From Buchnera aphidicola (Symydobius americanus) (lineage in GTDB: Bacteria; Pseudomonadota; Gammaproteobacteria; Enterobacterales; Enterobacteriaceae): a stretch of 64,000 nucleotides of DNA. Shown piece after piece: positions 40,322 through 50,868 of this stretch (positions are counted from its first letter, which is position 1; each line of letters opens with the position of its first letter). The notes under the pieces are model-generated. The model saw only the letters and a program-made list of their open reading frames with translations. It was not told the DNA's origin and ran no database searches. Location of the stretch: NCBI RefSeq assembly GCF_964059135.1, contig NZ_OZ060393.1, positions 316,001 to 380,000 on the forward strand, given 5' to 3'. Made by a program: the position numbers and the translations under genes.

Positions 40322-41685
40322 AAATTATTTTTAAGAAAATCTTTTACCTTTTTTCTATTAATTTTTTTACTATCAATTTTAAAACTTAAAGTATTGAGTT
40401 CATAATTATATTGTACAAAAAGTATACCAGGAAGTAAGTGAATTTTTTTTTGAATCTCAGTACTATAAATAAAATTATTATTCATGTTTATAGAAAAGCT
40501 AACAATATAAATTGGAGGAGAAATAAAAATAAATATCAATAACCAAATAATAGCAGTAAATATTCCAAATAAACAAACTGCGCTCAAATTAAAAATCTTA
40601 TAAAAAAAACCACCTAATATTCCACCAAAAGCAATACCTAAAAATTGACTAGTAGAATAAAAACTCATGATAATGCTTTTATATTCTATTGGAAGTATTT
40701 TTATTAAAAGAGAAGGTAAAAATGATTCACATAAAATAAAAGAAATGAAGAACAATTGCATTCCTATAAAAAATATTAAAAAATCTTTTTCAAAAAAATA
40801 AAAAAAACTATCTGATATAATAAATAATACAATAAATATATTCATTAAAAATTTTATATAACATTGTACTTCAGAATATAAAATTATTGGAATAGAAAAT
40901 ATTAAAGAAATGATAATTACTATTAAATAAATCTTCCAATGCTGACAAAAAAGGTAACCAAAAAATTCTATTTTTTTAGGAATAATAATAAAATTTAATG
41001 TTAACAAAATATGTAAAAAAAATATACTTAAAATATAAGCAAAAATATCATAAGAGAACAATACATTTAATATACTTTTTGAATTGTAAGAGGCAAGGCG
41101 AGGAACATGCGAAATATAATAAGGAAAAACATAATATATAATAATCAATATTGATAGAATCGATAAAACTACAATTATTTGAAATAAACCCCTTAATCCT
41201 AAAAAAGGAATAATTACAGGACTAAATAAAATCGAAATTAAAAAAGAAATACCAAAACTTGCACCTACACAAGCAATAGATTTTGTATAATTTTGTTCAC
41301 GAATACCACTTGCAAGAAAAGCAATAGATACCGAAGAAATAGCAGAAATACCCTGTAATCCTCTACCTATGATAAAAATATATATTGATGTACTACAAGA
41401 AGAAACTATACTTCCTATTAAAAAAATCAACAAACCTATTAAAATAGTTTTTTTATATCCAATTTTCTCTGAAAGTAATCCAAATGGAATTTGAAAAATA
41501 ACCTGCATTAAACCATAAATGCCAACAGCACAACCGATTAAAAATTTATTTTCATGTTCTATAAAAATACCAGTTGTATTTATGGCCGGGATTACCATAA
41601 ACATACCAATCATTCTCAAAATGAAAATTATGCACATCCCTATAGTAAGATTAATTTCATTTCGATTCATTTTATAATCATTCAT
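40318..41685 (-). CDS. yajR: YajR-like major facilitator superfamily transporter
   Basis: 12-helix MFS inner-membrane transporter with a cytoplasmic C-terminal ferredoxin-like (YAM) domain. 455 residues against 454 in E. coli YajR, and the N-terminus MNDYKM is identical. The first half has GIYGLMQVIFQIPFGLLSEKIGYKK, the MFS motif A region (about 55-80), and GRGLQGISA near 108. The C-terminal domain (about 388-455) has FKIDSKKINRKKV. The substrate is unknown. Between nusB and the cyo operon it keeps the E. coli neighbourhood on the cyo side. Confidence 0.9.
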   Translation of the reverse strand: MNDYKMNRNEINLTIGMCIIFILRMIGMFMVIPAINTTGIFIEHENKFLIGCAVGIYGLMQVIFQIPFGLLSEKIGYKKTILIGLLIFLIGSIVSSCSTSIYIFIIGRGLQGISAISSVSIAFLASGIREQNYTKSIACVGASFGISFLISILFSPVIIPFLGLRGLFQIIVVLSILSILIIIYYVFPYYISHVPRLASYNSKSILNVLFSYDIFAYILSIFFLHILLTLNFIIIPKKIEFFGYLFCQHWKIYLIVIIISLIFSIPIILYSEVQCYIKFLMNIFIVLFIISDSFFYFFEKDFLIFFIGMQLFFISFILCESFLPSLLIKILPIEYKSIIMSFYSTSQFLGIAFGGILGGFFYKIFNLSAVCLFGIFTAIIWLLIFIFISPPIYIVSFSINMNNNFIYSTEIQKKIHLLPGILFVQYNYELNTLSFKIDSKKINRKKVKDFLKNNF

Positions 41686-41744
41686 ATTAATTTTATTTTA
41701 ATTTATTATATTCATGAAAAATAAATAATAAAATCACTTATAAC

Positions 41745-42044
41745 ATGCAAAAAAAAATAAATTATACAACCAACAAAATGTGGAATAATATCATAGCAAA
41801 TAAAATTGCAAAACAAGAGTCTATAAATATGACTAAACAACATTGGGAAATTATAAACTTAATTAGAGATTTTTATCTTCAATTTCAAATTATTGCACCA
41901 AACAGAGTTTTATTAAAAATCATTCAAGAAAAACTTGGAAAAGAAAAAAGTAATAGCAAATATCTGTTATCACTATTTCCAAAAGGAATATCTAAACAAG
42001 CAAATAAAATTGCTGGATTACCAAAATCTAAAATATGTTTATAA
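41745..42044 (+). CDS. tusE: TusE (DsrC family), sulfur relay protein
   Basis: Last carrier of the Tus relay; it hands sulfur to MnmA-bound tRNA for 2-thiouridine. 99 residues against 109 in E. coli, shorter only at the N-terminus. The core QHWEIINLIRDFYLQF (about 32-47), NSKYLLSLFPKG and ANKIAGLPKSKICL match, with the functional penultimate cysteine C98. It is divergent from yajR with a 59-base spacer and converges on cyoE. Partner tusA is at 23.7 kb. Confidence 0.92.
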   Translation: MQKKINYTTNKMWNNIIANKIAKQESINMTKQHWEIINLIRDFYLQFQIIAPNRVLLKIIQEKLGKEKSNSKYLLSLFPKGISKQANKIAGLPKSKICL

Positions 42045-42075
42045 AATATCACATAATATAAAAACGGTAAAACAA

Positions 42076-42924
42076 TCAGACTGAACAAAAAATTAATACC
42101 ATATTTAAACCTACAATAACACATAAAGAAAAATAAAATGATATACGAGCATAATAAAGACTATCAGAAATATAACATCTTACAGAAGTTAAAAACCAAA
42201 ATATATTTAAAATAGATAATATTATTAATCCCATTAAATTAATATATTTAAAAAAATATAATAAAGTAACCAATATTTCAAAACAAAGTATATAAAAAAT
42301 AATTTCTTTTATTGTTCTTGATATACCTTTTATAATAGAAATTACTGGTAAGCAAGATGATTTATAATCTTCAATGCGAAATATAAAAATCGAATAAGAA
42401 TGTGGAACTTGCCACAAAACAAACATAATAAATAATATAATTGATTTAAAATCTACATAATTTGTTATCGAACAATATCCAATCATAAATGGAATAGCAC
42501 CAGATAAACCACCAAATATTACAGAATATTCCGAATTTCTCTTGAGATATAAACTATACAAAATAACATAAATAAAAAAACCAAATAAAGACAATAAAAA
42601 AGTTAAAAAATTTACTAATAACAAAAACAAAAAACATCCTAAAAGAAATAAAAATATTCCATATATTTTTACATGAAATAACGGTAATAATGACTGTACT
42701 AAAACTCTGTGTTTAGTACGAGCCATTTTACAATCAATATCCATATCAATAATATTATTAAAAACACACGCGGATCCAATAATACAAATAGTAGCAAACA
42801 AAACAAAAATAAATTTAAAACTATTAGTATAATGTATGGAACAAAAAAACATCCCACCAATTACTGATATAAGATTAGCAAAAATAATTCTAGGTTTAAT
42901 TAATTCTAAATAATATTTAATCAC
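42076..42924 (-). CDS. cyoE: CyoE, protoheme IX farnesyltransferase (heme O synthase)
   Basis: Polytopic membrane enzyme that farnesylates heme B to the heme O used by cytochrome bo3. 282 residues against 296 in E. coli. The prenyl-diphosphate motif is NNIIDMDIDCKMARTKHR (56-73) with aspartates 60, 62 and 64, and a second Asp-rich loop is near 180 (IFRIEDYKSS). About nine hydrophobic segments are visible. It is the last gene of cyoABCDE, 9 bases after cyoD. Farnesyl diphosphate supply is uncertain here because dxs and ispA are missing from their usual neighbourhood. Confidence 0.95.
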   Translation of the reverse strand: MIKYYLELIKPRIIFANLISVIGGMFFCSIHYTNSFKFIFVLFATICIIGSACVFNNIIDMDIDCKMARTKHRVLVQSLLPLFHVKIYGIFLFLLGCFLFLLLVNFLTFLLSLFGFFIYVILYSLYLKRNSEYSVIFGGLSGAIPFMIGYCSITNYVDFKSIILFIMFVLWQVPHSYSIFIFRIEDYKSSCLPVISIIKGISRTIKEIIFYILCFEILVTLLYFFKYINLMGLIILSILNIFWFLTSVRCYISDSLYYARISFYFSLCVIVGLNMVLIFCSV

Positions 42925-42933
42925 TTTATAATT

Positions 42934-43260
42934 TTAACTCATTAAATGATGATTTAAATTCCACATAATCCAAATTGAACCAAAAATAATAATAAATATT
43001 ACTATTAAAGAAAAAATTAAAGATACAATAATCCAAGTATATTTTTTAGAAAAATTTAGATGTAAAAAATATTTTAAATGAATAAAAATTTGAAAAACAG
43101 CACATATAAGAAATATAAAAATTAAAAAATTCAATTTAAAATATTTTTTTTTCATGGCAATACAGAATGGAATGACAGTAAAAAAAAACGAAATGAAAAA
43201 GCCAATTATGTAAGAGTAAATTCTCTTATTCAACAAATTTTGTTGATTTATATTACTCAT
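42934..43260 (-). CDS. cyoD: CyoD, cytochrome bo3 oxidase subunit IV
   Basis: Small three-helix subunit that stabilises the oxidase and its binuclear centre assembly. 108 residues against 109 in E. coli. The C-terminal GSIWIMWNLNHHLMS is almost identical to E. coli. I start it at ATG 43258-43260, overlapping the cyoC stop by one base (TAATG). A longer frame extends 51 codons upstream into cyoC, but that part has no counterpart. Confidence 0.94.
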   Translation of the reverse strand: MSNINQQNLLNKRIYSYIIGFFISFFFTVIPFCIAMKKKYFKLNFLIFIFLICAVFQIFIHLKYFLHLNFSKKYTWIIVSLIFSLIVIFIIIFGSIWIMWNLNHHLMS

Positions 43261-43868
43261 TATTTTATACTTCCAATTAAATAAACTATTGTAAAAACAC
43301 AAATCCAAATAATATCTAAAAAATGCCAAAACAATCCCAAGCATAATGCACGAACATAAGATTTTAAAGTTAAACCTGATTGAAAAATTTGAAAAATAAT
43401 TCCAAACATCCAAAATAAACCTATTAAAACATGAAAACCATGTATACCAATTAGAGTAAAAAAAGCAGACAAAAAACCATTTGATTGAGGTGAAAAACCT
43501 TTTTTAATTAAATTATAAAATTCATAAAACTCCATATATAAAAAAGAAAAACCTAAAAAAAAAGTTATCAAAAAAAATAAATAAACAAATAGTATTTTTT
43601 TATATTCTATACTAATCGAAAACATACCATAAGTTAATGCACTCAACAATAATAAAGTAGTTTCACAAAAAACAAATTTTAAATTAAAGAAATTTAAATG
43701 TATTTCCATACTATTAAACATAATTGCATAAACAGCAAAAATAGTAGCAAAAAATATACAATCACTCATTAAGTAAATCCATAAACCAAAAAGCTTTTTA
43801 TCCGTTGATAAATCAAAAATATTGCCAATATTTTTATGTTTTCTATAATTATTTTTTCTTGGAATCAT
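43260..43868 (-). CDS. cyoC: CyoC, cytochrome bo3 oxidase subunit III
   Basis: Five-helix membrane subunit of the quinol oxidase. 202 residues against 204 in E. coli. [48 protein letters not shown] and the C-terminal [21 protein letters not shown] are typical. Its start overlaps the end of cyoB by 20 bases and its stop overlaps the cyoD start, so the operon is tightly coupled. Confidence 0.96.
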   Translation of the reverse strand: MIPRKNNYRKHKNIGNIFDLSTDKKLFGLWIYLMSDCIFFATIFAVYAIMFNSMEIHLNFFNLKFVFCETTLLLLSALTYGMFSISIEYKKILFVYLFFLITFFLGFSFLYMEFYEFYNLIKKGFSPQSNGFLSAFFTLIGIHGFHVLIGLFWMFGIIFQIFQSGLTLKSYVRALCLGLFWHFLDIIWICVFTIVYLIGSIK

Positions 43869-45837
43869 AAAATTTCCTTTTATTATTTAAATATTGATTT
43901 TCTATTTTTTTAACCTCCAAATAAGAAATAATATAATGATCATCAGACATGCTATATCTTAAAACTGCAACAAAAACACTTAAAACAGAAATAATACAAA
44001 TCCACCAAATATGCCAAACCATTGCAAATCCAAACATTAAAGAAAGAAATCCTAATATAAATCCTAAAGAAGTATTTTTAGGTAATATAATATCACTATA
44101 AGAAATATCCTTTTTATAAAAAATACCTTTCTTTTTTTGATACCAAAAATCATCTATACTAGAAACTATAGGAATAATTGCAAAATTATAAAACGGTGGC
44201 GGAGAGGAAATAGACCATTCAAGAGTCCTTGCATCCCAAGGATCACCAGTATAATCACGATTTAATTCTCTATCCCTAATAGATATAAATAATTGAATAA
44301 TTTGACAAATAATACCAAATAAAACAAATATTGCACCAATAGCTGAAATAACTAACATAGTATGAAATTTTCTATCAATATTTTGACTAATACGACGAGT
44401 CATCCCCATTAATCCTAAATAATATAATGGCATAAACGCCATAAAAAAACCAATTATCCATAAATAAAAAGAATATTTTCCCCATCGCTCATTCAGCTTA
44501 AAACCAAAAATTTTTGGAAACCAATATGTAATTCCTGCAAAACAACCAAATACAACACCCCCAATAATTACATTATGAAAATGAGCTACTAAAAATACAC
44601 TATTATGTAAAATAAAATCTATGGCAGGTATAGATAATAATACTCCAGCCATTCCGCCAACAGTAAATGTTATTAAAAATCCAATAGTCCATAACATTGC
44701 GGAATGCATACGAACACGGCCTTGATACATTGTAAATAACCAATTAAATATTTTTACTCCTGTTGGAATAGCAATAATCATGGTAGTAATTCCAAAAAAT
44801 GCATTAATATTAGCTCCTGCACCCATAGTAAAAAAATGATGCACCCATACTATAAAAGATAAAATAGTAATCGATATAGTAGCCCAAATTAATGATAGAT
44901 AACCAAATAATGATTTTTTTGAAAAAGTAGATACCACTTCAGAAAAAACACCAAATGCAGGTAATATTAAAATATATACTTCTGGATGACCCCAGATCCA
45001 AATTAAATTAACATACATCATGGCATTTCCACCAAGATCATTAGTAAAAAAATGAAATCCACAGTAACGATCTAAACTTAATAAAATTAATGTTAAAGCT
45101 AATACAGGAAAAGCAGCAATAATTAATATATTTGAACAAAACGCAGTCCAAGTAAATACTGGCATTTTAAAAAGCGTCATACCAGGAGCTCGCATTTTTA
45201 AAATGGTAACTATGAAATTAATACCGCTCATAGTCGTTCCAACACCAGCAATTTGTAAACCCCAAATCCAGTAGTCAACTCCTACACCAGGACTATACTG
45301 TATACCAGATAAAGGAGGATAAGCCAACCAACCGGTTTTTGCAAATTCACCAATTGCTAAAGAAATATTAATTAACATAGCACCACTTGCTGTTAACCAA
45401 AAACTTAGGTTGTTTAAGAATGGAAAAGCTACATCTCTTGCTCCTATTTGTAATGGTATCACTAAATTCATTAATGCAACAACTAAAGGCATGGCAACAA
45501 AAAAAATCATAATTACACCATGAGCAGTAAATATTTGATCATAATGTTTTTCAGGTAAAAAACCAGAACTACCCATTGAAGCAAATGCTTGTTGCGCACG
45601 CATCATAATTGCATCAGTAAATCCTCGAAATAACATAATAAATGCTAAAATTAAATACATAACTGATATTTTTTTATGATCCACCGAAATACACCATTCT
45701 GACCATAAATATTTCCATTTTCCTAATTGAGTAATTTTTAAAACAATTAATAAACCAATTAAAATAACAATAATACAAGTTATCATAATAATAGGTTCAT
45801 TATAAGGAATAGCATCCCAAGTTAAATTTCCAAACAT
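43849..45837 (-). CDS. cyoB: CyoB, cytochrome bo3 oxidase subunit I
   Basis: Catalytic subunit: oxidises ubiquinol, reduces O2 and pumps protons. 662 residues against 663 in E. coli. Quinone-site residues R71, D75, H98 and Q101 and the heme b ligand H106 sit at the E. coli numbers. The CuB/heme o ligands are in [25 protein letters not shown] and [13 protein letters not shown]. The D-channel and K-channel regions show no obvious damage. It appears to be the only terminal oxidase in the window. Base composition is less extreme than in recBCD, indicating strong constraint. Confidence 0.98.
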   Translation of the reverse strand: MFGNLTWDAIPYNEPIIMITCIIVILIGLLIVLKITQLGKWKYLWSEWCISVDHKKISVMYLILAFIMLFRGFTDAIMMRAQQAFASMGSSGFLPEKHYDQIFTAHGVIMIFFVAMPLVVALMNLVIPLQIGARDVAFPFLNNLSFWLTASGAMLINISLAIGEFAKTGWLAYPPLSGIQYSPGVGVDYWIWGLQIAGVGTTMSGINFIVTILKMRAPGMTLFKMPVFTWTAFCSNILIIAAFPVLALTLILLSLDRYCGFHFFTNDLGGNAMMYVNLIWIWGHPEVYILILPAFGVFSEVVSTFSKKSLFGYLSLIWATISITILSFIVWVHHFFTMGAGANINAFFGITTMIIAIPTGVKIFNWLFTMYQGRVRMHSAMLWTIGFLITFTVGGMAGVLLSIPAIDFILHNSVFLVAHFHNVIIGGVVFGCFAGITYWFPKIFGFKLNERWGKYSFYLWIIGFFMAFMPLYYLGLMGMTRRISQNIDRKFHTMLVISAIGAIFVLFGIICQIIQLFISIRDRELNRDYTGDPWDARTLEWSISSPPPFYNFAIIPIVSSIDDFWYQKKKGIFYKKDISYSDIILPKNTSLGFILGFLSLMFGFAMVWHIWWICIISVLSVFVAVLRYSMSDDHYIISYLEVKKIENQYLNNKRKFYDSKKK

Positions 45838-45914
45838 TATCTTACTTTCCTTAATAAAAATGTTTTTATATATTTATAAATAATAAAATATGATTCATTT
45901 ATAAAATAATGATA

Positions 45915-46763
45915 TTATAGAGAACGATGTACTATCATATCAAATAATTGAGGACAAACATGTGAAAAATATCGAATACCAAAAAATATATTTTGATCAG
46001 ATATGTTATGAAATTGATAAATATCATTTAAAATATTAGGAGATTTTTGAATTTTTTGCACCCAAACATTAAAAATATGATTATTAGGTACAACTAATAC
46101 AGAAAATTTCATATTTGAAAAGCCTATTCCATTATAATTTGAAGCAAATCCGTAATATTTTTCTGGAAAAGAAGATATTAAATTTAATGTAGTTTTCATA
46201 CCGGGCATTGCATAAATTTGACTCCCTAAGGAAGGAATAAAAAAAGAACTCATAACAGAATTTGAAGTAATATGAAATATTATAGGAGTATTAATAGGAA
46301 AAACAATTTCATTAATAGTTGCAATATTTTTATGAGGATATATAAACAACCATTTCCAATCCAATGATACTACATTAATTTCAATTGGAGCATTCCGAGA
46401 TATAATAGATTTTTTAGGATCTAACGCATAAGTTGATTTATAAGAAATTGTACCTAAAATACAAATAATCAAAATAGGAATGAACCAAGTAAAAAATTCA
46501 ATTTTATTAGAATGCGACCAATCAGGACTATATGGACTATTTTTATTAGAATCTCGATATTTATAAACAAATAAAATTGTCATTAATATTACAGGAATAA
46601 CAATAATCATCATAATTAAAAATGACACAAAAATTATTTTATATTGTTGAATAGATATCTGACCAGAAGGATGAAAAATAGAATCATGACAACCACTTAA
46701 TACAAACATGCCAAATATAGATATAATAATTTTAAAAAAATTTCTTTTAATAAAGGAAAGCAT
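45915..46763 (-). CDS. cyoA: CyoA, cytochrome bo3 oxidase subunit II (lipoprotein)
   Basis: Subunit II of the quinol oxidase. 282 residues against 315 in E. coli, shorter mainly at the C-terminus. A lipoprotein signal peptide ends at LSGC, with acylated C25. Two transmembrane helices (about 42-67 and 88-108) are followed by a periplasmic cupredoxin domain without CuA ligands, as in quinol oxidases. A strong ribosome site (GAGG, seen as cctc on the plus strand at 46769-46772) precedes the ATG. It is the first gene of cyoABCDE, followed by a 77-base spacer to cyoB. Confidence 0.96.
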   Translation of the reverse strand: MLSFIKRNFFKIIISIFGMFVLSGCHDSIFHPSGQISIQQYKIIFVSFLIMMIIVIPVILMTILFVYKYRDSNKNSPYSPDWSHSNKIEFFTWFIPILIICILGTISYKSTYALDPKKSIISRNAPIEINVVSLDWKWLFIYPHKNIATINEIVFPINTPIIFHITSNSVMSSFFIPSLGSQIYAMPGMKTTLNLISSFPEKYYGFASNYNGIGFSNMKFSVLVVPNNHIFNVWVQKIQKSPNILNDIYQFHNISDQNIFFGIRYFSHVCPQLFDMIVHRSL

Positions 46764-46784
46764 TTTAACCTCAAAATATATTTT

Positions 46785-46805
46785 AAATCATTTTAAAAAT
46801 GATTT
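46785..46805. promoter_or_regulatory. Perfect 10-base inverted repeat in the cyoA leader
   Basis: AAATCATTTT at 46785-46794 and its exact reverse complement at 46796-46805, with one central base. It lies about 22-42 bases upstream of the cyoA start codon. It could be an operator-like palindrome, part of an RNA hairpin in the cyoA leader, or chance in AT-rich DNA. Confidence 0.4.
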
Positions 46806-46874
46806 TATACTAAGATTAATATTATAAATTTTCAATTCTTTTATATTAATGATAAGTAATATTAAACTTGAAAT

Positions 46875-46903
46875 TTTACAAATGTCTTGATATCCTATAT
46901 AAT
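46875..46903 (+). promoter_or_regulatory. Sigma-70 promoter of bolA
   Basis: TTTACA (46875-46880, 5 of 6 consensus), a 17-base spacer and TATAAT (46898-46903, 6 of 6). The -10 box ends 23 bases before the bolA ATG, leaving a leader of roughly 15 bases. Confidence 0.55.
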
Positions 46904-46926
46904 AAATATGCTTATAAAATTTTAAA

Positions 46927-47208
46927 ATGTTAGAAAGAATCAAAGGCCATTTTTACCCTGAATATATTAAAATTTATGATAATACAATATATCACAAAAT
47001 AAAAAATAACAAAAAACACCTAACAATAATTATTGTAAGTAATAAATTTAAAAATCAAAAAATATTAAAAAGACATCAAGAAATATATAAAATACTATCA
47101 AGAGAAATAAATAATACAATTCATGCAATTTCTATGCACACATACACTCCAGAAGAATGGAAAAAAAAAAAATATTTTAAATTTATTAAATGCAAAAATA
47201 AAAAATAA
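46927..47208 (+). CDS. bolA: BolA family protein
   Basis: Small class II KH-like protein that partners monothiol glutaredoxin in Fe-S metabolism and was described in E. coli as a morphogene and regulator. 93 residues against 105. The family core ILKRHQEIYKILSREINNTIHAISMHTYTPEEW (about 46-78) keeps the invariant RH and HALxxHTYT-like pattern (here HAISMHTYT). The C-terminus is shortened. It sits before tig as in E. coli; ampG, which lies between cyoA and bolA there, is missing. Confidence 0.93.
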   Translation: MLERIKGHFYPEYIKIYDNTIYHKIKNNKKHLTIIIVSNKFKNQKILKRHQEIYKILSREINNTIHAISMHTYTPEEWKKKKYFKFIKCKNKK

Positions 47209-47395
47209 AATCAATATATAATCAAAAAATATTAATTATTAAATTTATAAAATACATAAATTTATCTGTCTTATTTTAAATAAATTTTTAATTATTAAAA
47301 ATTTCATAATATTAAAAAATATCTTTAATAACACATAAAATATTCAAAAACAAAACTTATATAAATTTAATTATTTAAAAAAAATAGGATAAAAA

Positions 47396-48706
47396 ATGAA
47401 ATTTTCTGTAAAAGAATTACCTGATTTTTCTAAAAAAATAACAATTACTATACCTTGGAATAATATAAAAGAAAATATTAAACAAGAATTAATTAATATT
47501 CAAAAAAAAACTACCATGAATGGATTTAGAACAAATAAAGTGCCTATTAAAATAATTCAAAAAAAATACGGAAATACAATTGAAAAAAATATATTAAAAA
47601 AAATTATGGAAGATAATTTAGAAAAAATTATAAAAAGAGAAAAAATAAATATTTTTAAAACAAATAAAATACATATTGAAAAATATAAAAAATCTTTTGA
47701 TTTAATTTATTCTGTTAATCTTCAATACATACCAAATATCGATTTAAAACAACTAAAAAATATAAATATTAAAAAATTATTAATCGAAATTGATTCAACA
47801 GATATAGAAAAAACAATCGAAACATTTCGAAAAAAAGAAATATGTTGGAAAACTACAACATCTTGTATTAAAAAAAATAATAAAATTACTACAGATATTT
47901 CTATATCTGATAATCAAAACACTTATCATATTAAACAATTTAAATTTATTACATGCCAAAATATAATTATAAAAAAAGTAGAAAAAGAATTTTTGAATAA
48001 AAAAATGGGAGACAAGTTTTCAATTTCAATCAAAATACCTCAAAATCATCCAGATCTAAATTTCCAAGGAAAAGAAATACATGTTAATATTAATATTAAA
48101 CAAGTGGAATGTGCAATTAAAAAATATTCAAAAAAAGAATTTATCGAATATTTAACCAATAAATTTCAATTAAAATTAAAAACAAAAAAAAATGAAATAC
48201 ATTCAATCATTCAAGAAAATTTAATAAAAGAAGCAAATCGCTTATCAAATGAATACTTTAATTATCAAATTATTAACCAATTAAATCTATTAAAAATTAT
48301 TAAAATCCCTAATATTCTTTTAGAACAAGAAATAAATATAATAAAAAAAAGTATATATAAAGAATATATTGAAAATAAAGGAAATATATTAGAATTAATA
48401 TATTGGAAGGACATTTCAAAACAGGCTTACGATCAAATATATCATTTTATGATAATACAAGCAATTATCTATCAAACCAATATTATAGTAAAAAAAACCG
48501 AAATTCAAAATTACATTCATAAAATAAATGAAAATTCTCTTAAAAATATTCAATATAGTCAAAAACAATATCATAATATAGTAAATAATGTATATAATAT
48601 TATTTTACAAAATAAATTACAAAATATATTTTTAAAATTATTTAATATTATTCAAAAAAAATGTAATTTTCAACAATTAATAAAAAAAATAAAAAAAACT
48701 AATTAA
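47396..48706 (+). CDS. tig: Trigger factor, ribosome-bound chaperone and peptidyl-prolyl isomerase
   Basis: First chaperone to meet nascent chains at the ribosome exit. 436 residues against 432 in E. coli. An N-terminal ribosome-binding domain (1-115, with GFRTNKVPIKIIQKKYG near 43 covering the L23-contact loop) is followed by an FKBP-like domain (about 150-245) and a helical C-terminal domain. The FRK contact of E. coli reads FRT. The C-terminal half is very Lys/Asn-rich and diverged but uninterrupted. AGGATAAAAA precedes the ATG. It starts the tig-clpP-clpX-lon series of E. coli order. Confidence 0.95.
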   Translation: MKFSVKELPDFSKKITITIPWNNIKENIKQELINIQKKTTMNGFRTNKVPIKIIQKKYGNTIEKNILKKIMEDNLEKIIKREKINIFKTNKIHIEKYKKSFDLIYSVNLQYIPNIDLKQLKNINIKKLLIEIDSTDIEKTIETFRKKEICWKTTTSCIKKNNKITTDISISDNQNTYHIKQFKFITCQNIIIKKVEKEFLNKKMGDKFSISIKIPQNHPDLNFQGKEIHVNINIKQVECAIKKYSKKEFIEYLTNKFQLKLKTKKNEIHSIIQENLIKEANRLSNEYFNYQIINQLNLLKIIKIPNILLEQEINIIKKSIYKEYIENKGNILELIYWKDISKQAYDQIYHFMIIQAIIYQTNIIVKKTEIQNYIHKINENSLKNIQYSQKQYHNIVNNVYNIILQNKLQNIFLKLFNIIQKKCNFQQLIKKIKKTN

Positions 48707-48766
48707 TAATTTATTCAGATATAATATTATAAATTATATAATCAATTAAACTATCAGAGAAAAAAT

Positions 48767-49396
48767 ATGTTTTATCCAAGAAATCAAAATAAAAATTCAG
48801 AAATCATGCATCTAATACCCATGGTAATTAAAAAAACTTCAAAAGGAGAACGTGTATATGATATATATTCCCGTCTGCTTAAAGAAAGGATAATCTTTAT
48901 TACAGGAAGTATTGAAGAAAATATGTCTAATACAATTATAGCTCAAATGTTATTCCTTGAATCGGAAAATCCAAAAAAAGATATTTTTTTATATATTAAT
49001 TCGCCAGGGGGAATTATTACTGCTGGAATGTCTATATATGATACCATGCAGTTTATTAGCCCAGATATAAGCACAATATGCGTTGGACAAGCATGTTCTA
49101 TGGCTGCAATATTATTATGTGCTGGAAAAAAGGGGAAGAGATTTTGCTTAAAAAATTCTAATATTATGATTCATCAACCATTAGGTGGATTTCAAGGACA
49201 AGCATCAGATATTATAATTCATACACAGGAAATTATAAAAGCTAAGAATAAATTAAATAAAATTTTATCCTTACATACAGGACAGTTAATTGAAAAAATA
49301 GAAAAAGACACAGAAAGAGATCGGTTTTTTAACGCCAACGAATCAATTGAATACGGATTAATTGATTCAATCTTAAAATCCAGAAAAATAAACTAA
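48767..49396 (+). CDS. clpP: ClpP, ATP-dependent Clp protease proteolytic subunit
   Basis: Tetradecameric serine protease working with ClpX. 209 residues against 207 in E. coli. The catalytic residues are at E. coli numbers: S111 in [11 protein letters not shown] and H136 in IMIHQPLGG, with the Asp of the triad near 185. The propeptide region is short and Asn/Lys-rich. It is 38 bases before clpX. Confidence 0.97.
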   Translation: MFYPRNQNKNSEIMHLIPMVIKKTSKGERVYDIYSRLLKERIIFITGSIEENMSNTIIAQMLFLESENPKKDIFLYINSPGGIITAGMSIYDTMQFISPDISTICVGQACSMAAILLCAGKKGKRFCLKNSNIMIHQPLGGFQGQASDIIIHTQEIIKAKNKLNKILSLHTGQLIEKIEKDTERDRFFNANESIEYGLIDSILKSRKIN

Positions 49397-49434
49397 ATTT
49401 AAAATATTATAATTTAACATAAAGGAAATAGAAT

Positions 49435-50697
49435 ATGAGTAATGATAATAAAAAAGAAGAAAATAAAAAATATACTTGTACATTCTGCCAAAAAGAACAA
49501 CAAGAAGTAAAAAAAATTATTATTGGAAAATCTGCAAAAATATGTAATGAATGCATAAAATTATGTAATCATATTTTGCAAGAAGATGCATTAAATATAA
49601 AAAGCTATGAAGATTTAAAAAATTTACCTACCCCAAAAGAAATCAAAAAAAAACTTGATCATTATGTTATCGGACAACATTCTGCAAAAAAAGTATTGTC
49701 AGTAGCAGTTTATAATCATTATAAACGTTTATTTAATTCTAATAACATTAAAAATATTGAATTAGGAAAAAGCAATATACTCTTCATTGGACCTACAGGG
49801 AGCGGAAAAACACTATTAGCTGAAACATTAGCAAAATTATTAAATATCCCATTTGCTATTGCAGATGCCACTTCACTAACAGAAGCAGGATATGTAGGAG
49901 AAGACGTAGAAAGTATTATACATAAACTGTTACAACAATCAAATTATAAAATTTCATTAGCAGAAATGGGAATTATATATATAGATGAAATTGACAAAAT
50001 ATCAAAAAAAACAGACAATGTATCTATTACTCGAGATGTATCTGGAGAAGGAGTGCAACAAGCATTATTAAAGATTATTGAAGGAACAGTTACATCAGTA
50101 CCTCCACAAGGAGGAAGAAAACATCCCCAACAAGAATGTCTACAAGTTAATACTAAAAATATACTATTTATATGCGGAGGAACATTCTCAGGATTAGAAA
50201 ATATTATTTTTGATAGAATAAAAAATAAAACAGAAATGGGATTCAATGCTGTAATACAAAAAGAAGATAAAAAACAGGCTAAAAAAAATATTCTTAAAAA
50301 AGTACAATCAAAAGATTTAATCCATTTTGGTTTAATACCAGAATTTATAGGACGTCTTCCTATTATAGTGACATTAGATAATTTAAATGAAGAAATATTA
50401 ACAAAAATCTTGTCTTTCCCAAAAAATGCATTAATTAAACAATATCAAAAAATTTTTGAACTAGAAAATATTCAACTTGAATTTCAGGATGAAGCTATTC
50501 AAGAAATTGCAAAAAAAACATTAAAAAAAAATATAGGAGCTAGAGGATTAAGAACCATATTAGAGAATATTTTATTAGATATAATGTATGATCTTCCTTC
50601 AATGAAAAATGTTAAAAAAGTATTAATTACTAAATATACAGTGACAAAAAAACAAAAACCGATAATAATATATCATGAACAAAAAACAATAAATTAA
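49435..50697 (+). CDS. clpX: ClpX, AAA+ unfoldase of ClpXP
   Basis: Recognises, unfolds and feeds substrates to ClpP. 420 residues against 424 in E. coli. The zinc-binding N-domain has C15, C18, C37 and C40. Walker A is GPTGSGKT at 119-126 and Walker [11 protein letters not shown] near 180. The pore loop GYVGED (near 150) and GARGLR sensor II (near 365) are present. The IGF loop region for ClpP docking is altered but not easily judged by eye. AAAGGAAATAGAAT precedes the ATG. Confidence 0.97.
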   Translation: MSNDNKKEENKKYTCTFCQKEQQEVKKIIIGKSAKICNECIKLCNHILQEDALNIKSYEDLKNLPTPKEIKKKLDHYVIGQHSAKKVLSVAVYNHYKRLFNSNNIKNIELGKSNILFIGPTGSGKTLLAETLAKLLNIPFAIADATSLTEAGYVGEDVESIIHKLLQQSNYKISLAEMGIIYIDEIDKISKKTDNVSITRDVSGEGVQQALLKIIEGTVTSVPPQGGRKHPQQECLQVNTKNILFICGGTFSGLENIIFDRIKNKTEMGFNAVIQKEDKKQAKKNILKKVQSKDLIHFGLIPEFIGRLPIIVTLDNLNEEILTKILSFPKNALIKQYQKIFELENIQLEFQDEAIQEIAKKTLKKNIGARGLRTILENILLDIMYDLPSMKNVKKVLITKYTVTKKQKPIIIYHEQKTIN

Positions 50698-50813
50698 ATG
50701 TAAAAAATATTTCCAAAAAATTTTTAAAAGAATATAATAATATTTAAAAGAATTTCAAATTTCAACAAAAATGTATTTAATTTAAATAAACTTTAAAAAA
50801 CTATTTTAATTAG

Positions 50814-50835
50814 CTTATAATTATCATATTATAAG
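50814..50835. repeat. 8-base-pair hairpin upstream of lon
   Basis: CTTATAAT (50814-50821) and ATTATAAG (50828-50835) around a 6-base loop, about 34 bases before the lon start. It carries a TATAAT on the plus strand. It may be a leader hairpin, or simply AT-rich symmetry; there is no clear -35 and no sigma-32 promoter. Confidence 0.35.
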
Positions 50836-50868
50836 TACTAATAATCCAAAAACTAAAAAGAGAATTGT

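Noticed and set aside
43261..43413. N-terminal extension of cyoD by 51 codons
   Set aside because: It lies inside cyoC in another frame; CyoD matches from ATG 43260, and the TAATG overlap is typical.
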